Shown here piece by piece: positions 17,197 through 26,236 of a DNA stretch of 64,000 bases. The stretch spans positions 1-64,000 of the forward strand of contig JAPPHA010000025.1 in assembly GCA_028874915.1 (NCBI GenBank). Reading direction: 5' to 3'. The stretch is from Paracoccaceae bacterium (GTDB taxonomy: Bacteria > Pseudomonadota > Alphaproteobacteria > Rhodobacterales > Rhodobacteraceae). Both the position numbers and the translations under genes were made by a program. The notes below the pieces were generated by a model. The model did not search any database and had not been told where the DNA came from. It saw only the letters and a list, made by a program, of their open reading frames with translations. Each line of letters opens with the position of its first letter. The stretch's first letter is position 1.

Positions 17197-17851
17197 TATC
17201 CGGGCCCGGACGGCGCGCGACGATTCCGACGACCTCGGCGGGGTGCCGGACGAGGGCGTCGGCACCGGCGGCTTCGAGTTCTCCCGGTTGTCCATAGCCC
17301 CACAGGGCGCCGATCGACCAGACACGATTGGCCCGGGCTCCTGCGATGTCGTGGCGGCGGTCGCCGAGCATCACCGACTCAGAAGGTCGCGATCCCGTCC
17401 TGTCCAGGGCGAAACGAACAAGGCTCGTCTTGTCGGAACGGGTGCCATCCAGTTCCGATCCGAAGATGGCGTCAAGATGGTCATCAAGCCGGAAGTGTTC
17501 GACGATCCTCGTTGCGAGAAGGTGCGGTTTCGTGGTCGCAAGGAAACAGCGATACCCGGATCCCCGAAGCCCGGTGAGCATGTCGGGGACGCCGTCGAAG
17601 ACCCGGGCCTGAAACATCCCGGTTGACGAGAATCGATCCCGGTAATGATCGATGGCCCGGTCGATATCCCCGTCCGGTCCGATCAGGGCCGGAAAGCTCT
17701 CCGAGAGCGGTGGTCCGATGCACCATTCCAGCGAATCGGCGTCGGGGGGCTCGAAACCCATCGCGCGGAGTGCGTGCTGTATCGAGCCTGTAATCCCGGG
17801 CTTCGGATCGATGAGGGTTCCGTCGAGATCGAGAAAGATGGTGCGAGGCAT
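17189..17851 (-). CDS. HAD phosphatase, phosphoglycolate phosphatase-like
   Basis: The 220-residue product, started at the ATG at 17851 (MPRTIFLDLDGTLIDPKPG), has all HAD-IA motifs: DLDGTL, the helical cap with GPPLSESFPALIG, LATTKPHLLATRI (motif II Thr), Lys in RSDKTSLV and GDRRHDIAGARAN (motif IV). It resembles Gph/YjjG-type phosphatases; phosphoglycolate and pyrophosphate-type substrates are both seen in this group, so the substrate is open. It lies 72 bases downstream of dapD on the same strand and converges on serA. Confidence 0.85.
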   Translation of the reverse strand: MPRTIFLDLDGTLIDPKPGITGSIQHALRAMGFEPPDADSLEWCIGPPLSESFPALIGPDGDIDRAIDHYRDRFSSTGMFQARVFDGVPDMLTGLRGSGYRCFLATTKPHLLATRIVEHFRLDDHLDAIFGSELDGTRSDKTSLVRFALDRTGSRPSESVMLGDRRHDIAGARANRVWSIGALWGYGQPGELEAAGADALVRHPAEVVGIVARRPGPDIS

Positions 17852-17923
17852 GGACCGGTTCGCTCGCAACGGGTTACGGGTACATTTCAGGCGCGCTGGA
17901 ACCGGTTCGGGGCCGGAAAGCGT

Positions 17924-18751
17924 TCAATCGCGCAGCAATTCGTTGATGGAGACCTTTGCCCGTGTTCCCGAGTCGACCTTCTTGACGATCACCGCACAGT
18001 AGAGGTTGATTCCGTTCCTGGAGGGCATGGACCCCGAAACCACGACAGATCCTGCGGGCACCTCGCCATAGGTCACCGTCCCGGTCTCCCGGTCGACGAT
18101 ACGCGTCGAACGCCCGATGAATACCCCCATGCCAAGCACCGAACCCTCGCGGATGATGCAGCCCTCGACGACTTCGGACCGTGCACCGATGAAGCAGTCG
18201 TCCTCGATGATGGTCGGACCCGCCTGCATCGGTTCGAGAACGCCGCCGATACCGACTCCGCCGGAGATATGGACGTTCTTGCCGATCTGGGCACAGGATC
18301 CGATCGTCGCCCAGGTATCGACCATGGTTCCGGAATCCACATAGGCGCCCAGATTGACGAAACACGGCATGAGCACGACCTCGGGAGCGACGTAGGCGGA
18401 CTTGCGGACGATGCAGTTGGGAACGGCACGAAATCCGGCTTCACGCCATCGCGGCGCGTCCCAGCCCTTGAACTTGCTGTCAACCTTGTCCCACCACCCG
18501 CCGCCTTGCGGCCCGCCGGATTGCACCGCCACGTTCTGCAGTCGGAATCCGAGGAGAACGGCCTTTTTTGCCCATTGATTAACCTGCCACTGCCCCTCGT
18601 CATCCCTTTCGGCAACGCGAAGACGGCCGGAATCCAGTTCGTTCAGGGTCTCTTCGATGGCGTCACGCGCCTCGCCGCCCGTCTCCGGCGTGATCCGGAC
18701 GCGGTCGGTCCAAGCCGCTTCGACGGCACGTTCCAGCCAAGCAAAGGACAT
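17924..18751 (-). CDS. dapD: Tetrahydrodipicolinate N-succinyltransferase
   Basis: DapD uses succinyl-CoA to succinylate tetrahydrodipicolinate in lysine and diaminopimelate synthesis. The 275 residues have the standard length, an N-terminal helical domain ([18 protein letters not shown]) and a left-handed beta helix of hexapeptide repeats ([42 protein letters not shown]... split over several turns), ending in the loop [21 protein letters not shown]. The enzyme acts as a trimer. The upstream region holds a GC-rich inverted repeat (18782-18799). Confidence 0.96.
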   Translation of the reverse strand: MSFAWLERAVEAAWTDRVRITPETGGEARDAIEETLNELDSGRLRVAERDDEGQWQVNQWAKKAVLLGFRLQNVAVQSGGPQGGGWWDKVDSKFKGWDAPRWREAGFRAVPNCIVRKSAYVAPEVVLMPCFVNLGAYVDSGTMVDTWATIGSCAQIGKNVHISGGVGIGGVLEPMQAGPTIIEDDCFIGARSEVVEGCIIREGSVLGMGVFIGRSTRIVDRETGTVTYGEVPAGSVVVSGSMPSRNGINLYCAVIVKKVDSGTRAKVSINELLRD

Positions 18752-18781
18752 GCAAATCCTCGCGCATTCAACCGTGGGTCA

Positions 18782-18799
18782 CCCCCACCTGATAGGGGG
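18782..18799. promoter_or_regulatory. C5/G5 inverted repeat upstream of dapD
   Basis: CCCCC and GGGGG are separated by eight bases, 31-48 bases upstream of the dapD start. It could be an operator overlapping the promoter or a short hairpin in the leader. There is no T-run, so it is not a terminator. Confidence 0.3.
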
Positions 18800-19298
18800 A
18801 ATTCCGCATTCATGCAATCCGCCATGCCGCATCGCGTTGCGGACGCGACGACCCGACGGTTCCCCTCTCTCAGAGACGCGGCACGCATCCATTAACCTCG
18901 ATGAAAGGATGATCGCGGCTCTCGACAACAACGAACCCGCGGAGGCTCCCGGACAACCGAAGGGACCCGCAACGAATCCATGATGGCGTCATTGCGAAGC
19001 TGTAATCGCGCGATGATCATGGCAGTCAACCCGTCCGGGAGCGACGTCGTCACCAATTGCCCGCGCCCCTTCGTCGACGCCCGGTTCCGGGCCATCAACT
19101 GCCGCTGTCGTTCGCGGGTCCCCGCGTGCGCTGCCGACGGTGACCGACGCCACTGAGGTTGATGCCAGATTTGTGGTTGCGATACAGCCGACGTTGACGT
19201 ACTCGGCAAGTCCTGTTCACACTTCGCGGGTTGGCGTCGAAGGATCGGCAGGCCAACCGCCTTGAACATTCGTCACCAGCAGGAGGTTCATTCCGCCA
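18800..19298. other. Intergenic stretch, no gene seen
   Basis: About 500 bases between the dapD upstream region and the molybdenum hydroxylase operon. The open frames on both strands are short, lack ribosome sites and resemble nothing. CAGCAGGAGG just before 19299 is the ribosome site of the first hydroxylase gene; the operon promoter must lie here. Confidence 0.5.
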
Positions 19299-20165
19299 AT
19301 GGAGTATTTTGCACCCGCAACCGTCGGCGAGGCCGTGGCGCGGGCCGAAACCGAACCGGGACTCGTCCGGTTTCTCGCGGGCGGGACGGATGTCTTGGTC
19401 CAGCTTCGATCCGGATTCGTCGAACCGGATCTGGTCGTCGACATCAAACGCATACCCGGGATGCGCGCCATCACGGCCGAGAACGGCGGGTGGCGAATCG
19501 GCGCAGCTGTTTCCGGGGCCGAACTCTGTCGCCACTCCGGCGTCTGCGCGGACTGGCCCGGTGTCGTCGAGGCGCTGGAACTGATCGGGTCCACCCAGAT
19601 ACAGGGCCGTGCGACTCTCGTTGGCAATCTGTGCAATGCGTCGCCAGCCGCAGACAGCGTGCCGGCCATGATCGCCGCGCAGGCCATGGTTGCGGTCGCT
19701 GGCCCTGAAGGGACCCGGGACGTTCCGGTGGCCGGCATACCGACGGGCCCCGGACAGACATCTCTTGGATCCGGTGAATTCATCACGTCGGTCTTTCTTC
19801 CGGCGCGCGGGGATGGCGGCGGCGATGCCTATCTCCGCTTCATTCCCCGGACCGAAATGGATATCGCGGTGGTCGGCTGCGCTGTCAGCCTCAGGGTAGA
19901 CGGCGAAACCGTCGTAGACGCCCGTATCTGTCTTGGTGCCGTGGCGCCGACTGCCCTGGTGGTCGACGACGCAGCCCGGGCGATCGTCGGAACCCGACTC
20001 GATGAGGCGGCGCTTTCCGACTTGGGCGCCGCCTGCTCGGCGGCCTGCCGACCCATAGACGACAAACGCGGAACGGTGGCGTTTCGAACCCGGGTTGCCG
20101 GCGTTCTGGGACGCCGCGCCGCGGCAATTGCCCATGACCGGGCTCGGGCGAGGACGTCAGAATGA
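19299..20165 (+). CDS. Molybdenum hydroxylase, FAD-binding medium subunit (CoxM-like)
   Basis: This is the FAD subunit of a xanthine-dehydrogenase-family enzyme, passing electrons from the Fe-S subunit to the acceptor. The 288 residues show the FAD pattern: EYFAPATVGEAVA, FLAGGTDVLVQLR, DIKRIPGMR, the TQIQGRATLVGNLCNASPAADSVP loop (second FAD motif) and a C-terminal CO-dehydrogenase flavoprotein domain. The ribosome site AGGAGG is strong. The stop overlaps the start of the 2Fe-2S subunit by 4 bases, so the three subunits are translationally coupled. Confidence 0.92.
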   Translation: MEYFAPATVGEAVARAETEPGLVRFLAGGTDVLVQLRSGFVEPDLVVDIKRIPGMRAITAENGGWRIGAAVSGAELCRHSGVCADWPGVVEALELIGSTQIQGRATLVGNLCNASPAADSVPAMIAAQAMVAVAGPEGTRDVPVAGIPTGPGQTSLGSGEFITSVFLPARGDGGGDAYLRFIPRTEMDIAVVGCAVSLRVDGETVVDARICLGAVAPTALVVDDAARAIVGTRLDEAALSDLGAACSAACRPIDDKRGTVAFRTRVAGVLGRRAAAIAHDRARARTSE

Positions 20166-20641
20166 GCATGATCCACGTCAGGACGACGATCAATGGCGAC
20201 GCGACGGAGTTCGTCTGCGACCCCAGGGAAACCATGTTGGATGTGCTCCGCGACCGCTTGGCGCTGACCGGCGCCAAGGAGGGTTGCGGGACCGGTGACT
20301 GTGGTGCCTGTTCCATTACGCTCGACGGACAAGTCGTCTGCTCGTGCCTGATGCTGGCCGCCGAGGCCGAAGGCACGGAAATCAGGACGGTTGAGGGCAT
20401 TGCCGAAGGCGAACAACTGCATGTCCTGCAAAGGAAATTCCTTGAACATGCCGCGCTCCAGTGCGGCATCTGTACACCGGGAATCCTGGTAGCGTCGAAG
20501 GCGCTTCTCGACGAGAATCCGGATCCGACCGAAACGGAGATCCGCTACTGGCTGGCCGGCAATCTCTGCCGCTGCACCGGCTACGACAAGATCATCCGCG
20601 CCGTGACCGATGCGGCGGCGGAAATCAGGGAGACACAGTGA
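20162..20641 (+). CDS. Molybdenum hydroxylase, 2Fe-2S small subunit (CoxS-like)
   Basis: The 159 residues hold both iron-sulfur centres: a plant-ferredoxin-type cluster with CGTGDCGACSITLDGQVVCSC (split: Cys-x4-Cys-x2-Cys...Cys) and a C-terminal helical cluster domain with CGICTPG and NLCRCTGYDKI. It relays electrons from molybdenum to FAD. Length and motif order are those of CoxS, HcrC and QorS-type subunits. Overlapping stops and starts on both sides (ATGA, TGATG) make the operon order FAD - FeS - Mo. Confidence 0.95.
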   Translation: MSMIHVRTTINGDATEFVCDPRETMLDVLRDRLALTGAKEGCGTGDCGACSITLDGQVVCSCLMLAAEAEGTEIRTVEGIAEGEQLHVLQRKFLEHAALQCGICTPGILVASKALLDENPDPTETEIRYWLAGNLCRCTGYDKIIRAVTDAAAEIRETQ

Positions 20642-22896
20642 TGGCTCTGGATGACGCAGCAACACGAGAATTCAAGGTTGTCGGGACCCGACCCGTCCGT
20701 CCGGACGGCGTGGACAAGGTCACGGGCCGCGCCCGCTTTGGCGCGGATGCCTATGCCCCGGGAATGCTGCATGGTGCGATCCTGCGCTCCCCCCATGCCC
20801 ATGCCAGAATCCTGAGACTCGACACGGCGGCGGCGAAGGCCGCACCGGGCGTCAAGGCCGTCGTCACCCGCAAGGACTTTGCCGAAGGGCAGACGGGCGA
20901 GAATTGGAATGTCCTCGAAAACATCATGGCCGACGGGAAGGTGCTCTATGACGGTCACGCCGTGGCGGCTGTTGCCGCCACTTCGGTCTTCGCTGCGCGT
21001 GACGCGCTCAAGCGGATCGTGGTTGATTATGAAATCCTGCCGCATGTCACCGATGTCGACGAGGCCATGACGGCCGGTGCGCCGGTGATCCGGGGAGGTA
21101 CCGCCGACAACAGTGTGCCCGATAGCATGCATCCCAATGTGGTTCGTTTCCACGAGAATGGCCACGGTGATGTGGCGGCCGGGTTCGCGGAGGCGGATCT
21201 GGTCCTGGAAGAGAGTTTCCGGACCGAAGCCACTCACCAGGGTTATATCGAGCCACACGCCTGCCTCGCCCAACTCGGCCCCGACGGGAAGGGGGAACTC
21301 TGGTGTTGTACCCAGGGGCACTTCGTTGCGGCCAAGACCTGCGCCAGCCTCCTCGGAATCGACGCCAGCCAGTTGCGGGTGACGGCTTCGGAAATCGGCG
21401 GCGGTTTCGGCGGCAAGACCACGGTTTTCATCGAGCCGGTGGCGCTCGCCCTTTCGCGCAAGGCCAACCGGCCCGTCAAGATCGTCATGGACAGGACCGA
21501 GGTGTTCCGGGCGACAGGGCCGACATCATCGGCCTCCATGGACGTCAAGATCGGCATGACCAGGGACGGGCGGATCACGGCCGGTGAGGGATCCTTCCGG
21601 CTGCAGGGCGGCGCCTTTCCCGGCGCGCCGATGGAATTTACTGCCATGTGCGCGTTTGCGCCCTACAATCTCGACAACATTCGCGCATCCGCCTGGGACG
21701 TCATGTGCAACCGACCGAAGCAGGCGGCATACCGCGCACCGGGGTCGCCGATGGCAGCCTTTGCGGTGGAAAGTGTCATTGACGAACTGTGCAACCGGCT
21801 GGGTCTCGATCCCATTGAGGTTCGGCTGAAGAATGCGTCCAGGGAAGGTACACGTGCAGCCTTCGGTCCCCGTTTCCAGCGCATCGGGTTGGTGGAAACC
21901 CTTGAGGCCGCACAGGCGCACCCTCACTACACCGCGCCACTTGGACCCAATCAGGGCCGCGGCGTTTCCTGTGGTTTCTGGTTCAACCACGCGGGCGAGA
22001 CCGCGGTATCTCTGGCCCTCGCCGAGGACGGGACGGTTTCGCTGTCCGTGGGAACGCCGGACATCGGCGGGTCGCGGGCATCGATGTGCCAGATGGCAGC
22101 GGAAGCGCTGGGAATCTCCTACGACAAGGTCCGGACCACCGTCGCCGATACGGCGACTCTGGGCTACAACGACGTCAGCCATGGTAGCCGGGTCACCTAT
22201 GCGTCCGGGCTCGCCACAATCCGGGCGGCCGAGGACACCATCGAAAAGCTCTGTGCCCGTGCCGCTGCGCAATGGGGGATCGACAGGGAGGCAGTGGTCT
22301 GGGAAGACGGCTGCGCACGGCCCTCGGGACCCAATGCCGGCGACTTCGAACCGCTGAGCCTTGCCAAGATCGCCTCGCGCATGGGACGAACCGGCGGCCC
22401 GATTGTCGGTCACTACGAAGCCACGCCGGAAGGAGCCGGAGTCAGTTTCGCCACGCATCTCGTGGATGCCGCGGTGGATCCGGAAACCGGGGCCACGAAG
22501 GTCATCCGTTACACCGTGGTCCAGGACGCCGGCAAGGCAATCCACCCATCCTATGTCGAAGGGCAGTATCAAGGGGGTGCGGCACAGGGAATCGGCTGGG
22601 CGCTCAACGAGGAGTATGTTTACGGTGAGGATGGCAGGCTGCAGAATCCCGGATTCCTGGACTACAGGATTCCGGTGGCATCGGACCTGCCGATGATCGA
22701 CACCGTAATCGTCGAAGTGCCGAATCCCGGTCATCCCTATGGGGTCCGGGGCGTCGGCGAGACGTCGATCTGCCCGCCGCTGGCGGCGATCGCCAATGCG
22801 GTCTCCAACGCAGCCGGCGTCCGGCTCCGGGAGCTGCCGATGTCGCCGCCGCGGATCCTTGCGGCCCTTGACGCGGCGCAGACCGACAGTGGTTGA
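20641..22896 (+). CDS. Molybdenum hydroxylase, molybdopterin-binding large subunit
   Basis: The ATG at 20641 overlaps the previous stop (TGATG); longer frames upstream are artefacts. The 751-residue protein starts with the usual RPDGVDKVTGRARFGADA and has the molybdopterin loop EIGGGFGGKT (about 250-259), AYRAPGSPMAAFAVES and the active-site GVRGVGETS, with the catalytic Glu near residue 707. The CODH-specific Cys loop (AYRCSF) is absent, so this is not a CO dehydrogenase; an aldehyde, purine or N-heterocycle hydroxylase is more likely. The cofactor is a Mo-MCD/MPT centre in the cytoplasm. The substrate is not predictable. A MoaD-like gene follows, overlapping by 8 bases. Confidence 0.92.
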   Translation: MALDDAATREFKVVGTRPVRPDGVDKVTGRARFGADAYAPGMLHGAILRSPHAHARILRLDTAAAKAAPGVKAVVTRKDFAEGQTGENWNVLENIMADGKVLYDGHAVAAVAATSVFAARDALKRIVVDYEILPHVTDVDEAMTAGAPVIRGGTADNSVPDSMHPNVVRFHENGHGDVAAGFAEADLVLEESFRTEATHQGYIEPHACLAQLGPDGKGELWCCTQGHFVAAKTCASLLGIDASQLRVTASEIGGGFGGKTTVFIEPVALALSRKANRPVKIVMDRTEVFRATGPTSSASMDVKIGMTRDGRITAGEGSFRLQGGAFPGAPMEFTAMCAFAPYNLDNIRASAWDVMCNRPKQAAYRAPGSPMAAFAVESVIDELCNRLGLDPIEVRLKNASREGTRAAFGPRFQRIGLVETLEAAQAHPHYTAPLGPNQGRGVSCGFWFNHAGETAVSLALAEDGTVSLSVGTPDIGGSRASMCQMAAEALGISYDKVRTTVADTATLGYNDVSHGSRVTYASGLATIRAAEDTIEKLCARAAAQWGIDREAVVWEDGCARPSGPNAGDFEPLSLAKIASRMGRTGGPIVGHYEATPEGAGVSFATHLVDAAVDPETGATKVIRYTVVQDAGKAIHPSYVEGQYQGGAAQGIGWALNEEYVYGEDGRLQNPGFLDYRIPVASDLPMIDTVIVEVPNPGHPYGVRGVGETSICPPLAAIANAVSNAAGVRLRELPMSPPRILAALDAAQTDSG

Positions 22897-23134
22897 CGTC
22901 GTCCTCTGGGGCAGTCTTCGGCCGTTTGCCGACGGCCAGGAGATCGTGTCGGTCGAGGCGGCAACCGTTGGCGACGTGCTCGCTGGGCTGGTTGCGGCCC
23001 ATCCCGGTCTCAAGCCCCAGATTGACGCCGGAGTCTCGGTGGCGGTCGACGGGCGGATCATTTCGAGCGCGCTTGGGGAACCGGTTCGACCGGACAGCGA
23101 GGTGGTCTTGATGCAGCGGCTCAAGGGCGGCTGA
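22889..23134 (+). CDS. MoaD/ThiS-like sulfur-carrier protein
   Basis: The real start is the GTG at 22889 (VVDVVLWGSLRPFADG), overlapping the large subunit gene by 8 bases. The 81-residue product has the ubiquitin-like fold pattern of MoaD/ThiS: an initial beta strand, ATVGDVLAGLVAAHPGL, a hydrophobic middle, then RPDSEVVLMQRLKGG, ending in the Gly-Gly that is adenylated and thiocarboxylated. Its place as the fourth gene of a molybdenum hydroxylase operon points to a role in supplying sulfur for the pterin dithiolene or the Mo=S ligand of this enzyme. It could also simply be a second MoaD. Confidence 0.8.
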   Translation: MVDVVLWGSLRPFADGQEIVSVEAATVGDVLAGLVAAHPGLKPQIDAGVSVAVDGRIISSALGEPVRPDSEVVLMQRLKGG

Positions 23135-23207
23135 AGACGGGGGCGTTCCGAGTTCCATCGGGGTTCCCGACGAGTGCCCGGTCGTTGGATGCTGGCCGGA
23201 CACGACC

Positions 23208-23459
23208 TTTGAATGCGATCTGGAAGCGGAACAGGTGGCCTGCGCATTCTACCGGGAAGCATTTGGCTACTGCCAGGACGTGGGCGACAATGTTTCCATG
23301 GGGCTTTTGGCCAGCTTCCTGGTGGGCGAGGAAGGTCATCTCGACTTCCTCGAAACCCAACTGGCCCTGATCGAACGAATTGGCGAAGAGCGCTTCGCTC
23401 AGCTCAATGCGTCACCGATGAACGCGCTGGCGGGCGCAGAAGGCCAGCCGCCGGCGTAA
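23208..23459 (+). pseudogene. C-terminal half of a bacterioferritin
   Basis: The frame reads FECDLEAEQVACAFYREAFGYCQ and VGDNVSMGLLASFLVGEEGHLDFLETQLALIERIG, which is the fourth and part of the third helix of bacterioferritin with the ferroxidase ligands of E-x-x-H (EEGH). Helices A and B, with the first Glu, the Glu-x-x-His pair and the haem Met, are absent. There is no good start: the first in-frame GTG is at 23235 and the frame upstream runs into the MoaD gene. It cannot form a ferroxidase site by itself and is most likely a remnant. Its end overlaps the convergent mepA gene by 56 bases. Confidence 0.7.
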
Positions 23460-24516
23460 CGGATTCCGCCACGATCCCGGGTGCATCGAGTACGGCCTGA
23501 CAGGCGGCTGGCAGTTCCGCCATCACATAGTCGGCCGGCCCGCGGACTTTGGGCGGTTCCGGTGCATCCGGATCCGGAGGCTTGAGGGCCTCGGTTACCC
23601 ACCAGGTGAGGCTTTCGTCGCACCCGTCACCGCCACCCGAGAGTTCCCCGACTCCGGGTTTTTGGGGCGTACAGTCTGCGGAGCCTTCGGGGCACTTGAG
23701 CCGGACGTGGAAATGGTAGTGGTGGCCCCAATAGGGACGGATCTTCTGCAACCAGATTCGGTCCTCGTCGCCACGGGTCTGCTCGCACATCCAGATCTTG
23801 GCCGGGGCGGTGATGAAGATTCGGTCGACGCGCGGGTCTTCGGCCGCCGCTTTCAGCAGGTGCATGTGGGTCGGTCGCCAGAAATCATTGACGCGACGAC
23901 TGTCCTCGGAGCGAACCGACACGGCCGAAATCGTCTCCCGTTCCTCGAAACTGAGATCAAGGCGGGTCGGCGGGAACAGCCAGATATCGACGTCGAGCCC
24001 GATCTGATGCGACCGGTGACCGGTTCGCATGGGGCCGCCCCGGGGCTGGCTGATGTCGCCGACATAGAGGCCGGCCCACCCGTCCAGGTGGGCAGCCTCA
24101 CGGCTGAGGTCAATGATGAACTCGATCGTTGACCGGTGGCCCCAGGCGCGGTTTCGCGACAGCCGCATCGCCTGCCAGGTCGGCCCGGACTCCGGCAGTT
24201 CGACCGCGCCGGCGATGCAGCCCAGGGCATAGGATCCAACCGGAGAGGCGCTCTGCCTCGATGCATGCCAGCGGGACCCGAAAAGGGCCGCCGCTTTGGG
24301 GCCCGGTGGGCCGTCGACATCCAGTTCGGGCGCCATCAGGCTTTGGGCATTGGCATCGGTAGGCGTGAACCATAGGACGGCCGCGAGGATCAATGAAAGG
24401 GCGCCGCCCCGGGAACGGTTGCAGATCGCGGCCGGGCTTTCGGCAACAGCGGACGGAGCGATGGCCGGTGCCAAGCGTCGCGACCGGGCTGGACCGAGAT
24501 CATTCATTGGTGTCAT
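23404..24516 (-). CDS. mepA: Penicillin-insensitive murein DD-endopeptidase
   Basis: MepA is a periplasmic zinc peptidase that cuts D-Ala-mDAP cross-links in peptidoglycan. The 370 residues start with a charged region and a hydrophobic segment (LSLILAAVLWFTP...ANAQS) that fits a signal peptide, with cleavage near residue 58. The LAS-family zinc ligands are visible in GHRSHQIGLDVDIW (His, Asp), and the third in HHYHFHVRL. ALGCIAGAVELP and RNRAWGHRSTIEFI are also typical. The last 80 residues, rich in Pro, are an extension. Its start overlaps the end of the MFS gene upstream by 17 bases, so both may be one transcript. Confidence 0.92.
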   Translation of the reverse strand: MTPMNDLGPARSRRLAPAIAPSAVAESPAAICNRSRGGALSLILAAVLWFTPTDANAQSLMAPELDVDGPPGPKAAALFGSRWHASRQSASPVGSYALGCIAGAVELPESGPTWQAMRLSRNRAWGHRSTIEFIIDLSREAAHLDGWAGLYVGDISQPRGGPMRTGHRSHQIGLDVDIWLFPPTRLDLSFEERETISAVSVRSEDSRRVNDFWRPTHMHLLKAAAEDPRVDRIFITAPAKIWMCEQTRGDEDRIWLQKIRPYWGHHYHFHVRLKCPEGSADCTPQKPGVGELSGGGDGCDESLTWWVTEALKPPDPDAPEPPKVRGPADYVMAELPAACQAVLDAPGIVAESVTPAAGLLRPPARSSVTH

Positions 24517-25834
24517 GTGATGTCACCGGCAACAGCAGAACCAACCCGATCAGGAACAGGACGACCACGGGGATGACTCCGAGGCGCTGGCTGCCGGTCA
24601 TCTCTGTGAAAACGGCGATCGAGAACGGTGCGATGAAAGCCGTTGCCTTGCCGGCGAGAGCATAGAGACCAAAGGACTCGGCCATGTTTCCCGTGTCTGT
24701 CTGGTGGACGAGGAGAGTCCGTGAGGCTGCCTGGAGTACCCCGCCCGCCGCGCCGATGATGGCCCCGCAGACCATGAAGAGCACATCGGGCAGTGATGAC
24801 TGCGGCGCCAGCGCCACGCCGAAGATGGCGGTTCGCGACGTTCCCACGATCAACGTGCAGACGAGCGCAAGCGTCACGATGCAGGTGACGATTACGGGCT
24901 TCGGTCCGTAGCGGCGGTCCGCGAAACCGCCGACATAACAGAATGCGAAACCGCTCAGCGTTCCGAGAATGCCGAAAGTTCCGATCTGGATGATCGACCA
25001 TCCGAGAACCCCGGCGGCATAGATTCCGCCAAAGCTGAAGATACCGACAAGGGCATCCCGGTAGAACATGGAAGCTGCCAGGAAACAGCTGTAGCTCACG
25101 CGTTTCGGCAAGGTGCGAATGGTCCGGACCAAGCTCGCGAGCCCGCGCCGGATGGCATCGCCGGATTGCGGACGGCGGGACTTGTCGGGAACGAAGAGAA
25201 TGAAGGGAATCATGAACAGGACGTACCAGGCGGCGCTCAGCGGACCGACGCTGCGCGTGCCTTCCCGGGCGGACGCGTCGAGACCGAACGCGGGCGGGTT
25301 TCCCAGAAGCGTCACCCCGGCTGCGTTTTCGGCGAGCAGCAGAAGCATGATCAGCAGGGACAGGAGACCGCCGCCGTAGCCGGTTGCCCATCCCCAGCCG
25401 GAGATCAGGCCGACCTGCCGTTGGGGGACGAGGTCGGGAAGCATGGCGTTGGTGTAGATCTGCGTGAACTCGACGCCAATCAGCCCGATTGCGAATGCGA
25501 CGAGAACCAGCGTCACGCCGTCCATTCCCGGAACGGCCCACCAGAGCGCGAAGGCACCCGCTACGTGAAACGCGGAGAACAGGAATATCCAGGGCCGTCG
25601 CGGACCGACGGCGTCGGCGACAGCACCAAGGATGGGCGCAACGACTGCGACCAGGATCCCGGCCGTCGCCACGGTGTAGCCCCAGATGACCTGGCCCTTG
25701 ACGGGGTCGCTAACCACGGCGGACGTGAAATAGGGGGCAAAGATAAAAGTCACGAGCAGCGTATGGTAGGGCTGCGCCGCCCAATCATAGAGCATCCAGC
25801 TCCAGACTGCCTTCCAATTGGTGACTCTGCTCAT
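24500..25834 (-). CDS. UMF1-type major facilitator transporter (Atg22-like)
   Basis: The true start is the ATG at 25834 (MSRVTNWKAVWSWMLYDWAAQPYHTLL). A much longer open frame to 27247 is a shadow of the plus-strand beta-propeller gene. The 444 residues have twelve hydrophobic helices and the UMF1 signature: YDWAAQPY..., FAPYF at the first helix, PILGAVADAVGPRRPW between helices 2 and 3, and GLISGWGWATGYGGG. Members are proton-linked exporters or importers of amino-acid-like compounds, poorly characterised in bacteria. It is divergent from the 26237 gene, and the gap between them carries the shared motif at 26166, so it may belong to the same regulon. Confidence 0.88.
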   Translation of the reverse strand: MSRVTNWKAVWSWMLYDWAAQPYHTLLVTFIFAPYFTSAVVSDPVKGQVIWGYTVATAGILVAVVAPILGAVADAVGPRRPWIFLFSAFHVAGAFALWWAVPGMDGVTLVLVAFAIGLIGVEFTQIYTNAMLPDLVPQRQVGLISGWGWATGYGGGLLSLLIMLLLLAENAAGVTLLGNPPAFGLDASAREGTRSVGPLSAAWYVLFMIPFILFVPDKSRRPQSGDAIRRGLASLVRTIRTLPKRVSYSCFLAASMFYRDALVGIFSFGGIYAAGVLGWSIIQIGTFGILGTLSGFAFCYVGGFADRRYGPKPVIVTCIVTLALVCTLIVGTSRTAIFGVALAPQSSLPDVLFMVCGAIIGAAGGVLQAASRTLLVHQTDTGNMAESFGLYALAGKATAFIAPFSIAVFTEMTGSQRLGVIPVVVLFLIGLVLLLPVTSHDTNE

Positions 25835-26150
25835 GTTTTCGGCCTTGTCGGCGGCGGTTGCCTGGGCTCCCCGGTCATTGAATCCGGGTTGGATTGCCGA
25901 TGCAAGGTGAAACGACGTCCGGAATGAGCACGCGCGTACCGGCCCCGGAGCCGGTCGGCCGTCGTCCCGGCTGTCGATGCCCGGTCCGTCGAATCGGTTC
26001 GAGACAACCGACCGTGAATACGATTCAGCGCGCCGGCACCCGGCTGTTTCGATGGAATGCGTGCGACGCGGCACCGGTTTCAACAGCATCGGGGAGACGC
26101 CAGTGGTCCATTCGTCGTGCCTTGGTCCATGGTGTCGGACGAATTCGCCG

Positions 26151-26182
26151 TTGACATTCCTGCTAGTGGGATCATGGTGGGC
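26151..26182 (+). promoter_or_regulatory. Shared GTGGGA-N5-GTGGGC motif, site 1, in a promoter region
   Basis: CTAGTGGGA is followed after five bases by GTGGGC (26166-26171 and 26177-26182), an 11-bp direct repeat. A TTGACA lies at 26151, 16 bases before a weak -10 (CATGGT, 26173). The site is 55 bases upstream of the 26237 start, in the divergent gap with the MFS gene (25835-26236), which otherwise holds no gene. The same motif is at 34245 and 43251. Confidence 0.6.
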
Positions 26183-26236
26183 AGAGCCTGCCCGGCGCCG
26201 TGGACGCCGGGCGGCATAGCCCTGGGAGGGTGCGGC

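Noticed and set aside
16090-17325. 411-codon minus-strand frame opposite serA
   Set aside because: serA is unmistakable on the plus strand; the antisense frame has no start signal or motif.
19299-22896. CO dehydrogenase (coxMSL)
   Set aside because: The subunit order fits, but the large subunit lacks the AYRCSF active-site loop, so I call it only a molybdenum hydroxylase of unknown substrate.
21526-23262. 578-codon minus-strand frame opposite the molybdenum hydroxylase large subunit
   Set aside because: Shadow of a GC-rich gene, no domain pattern.
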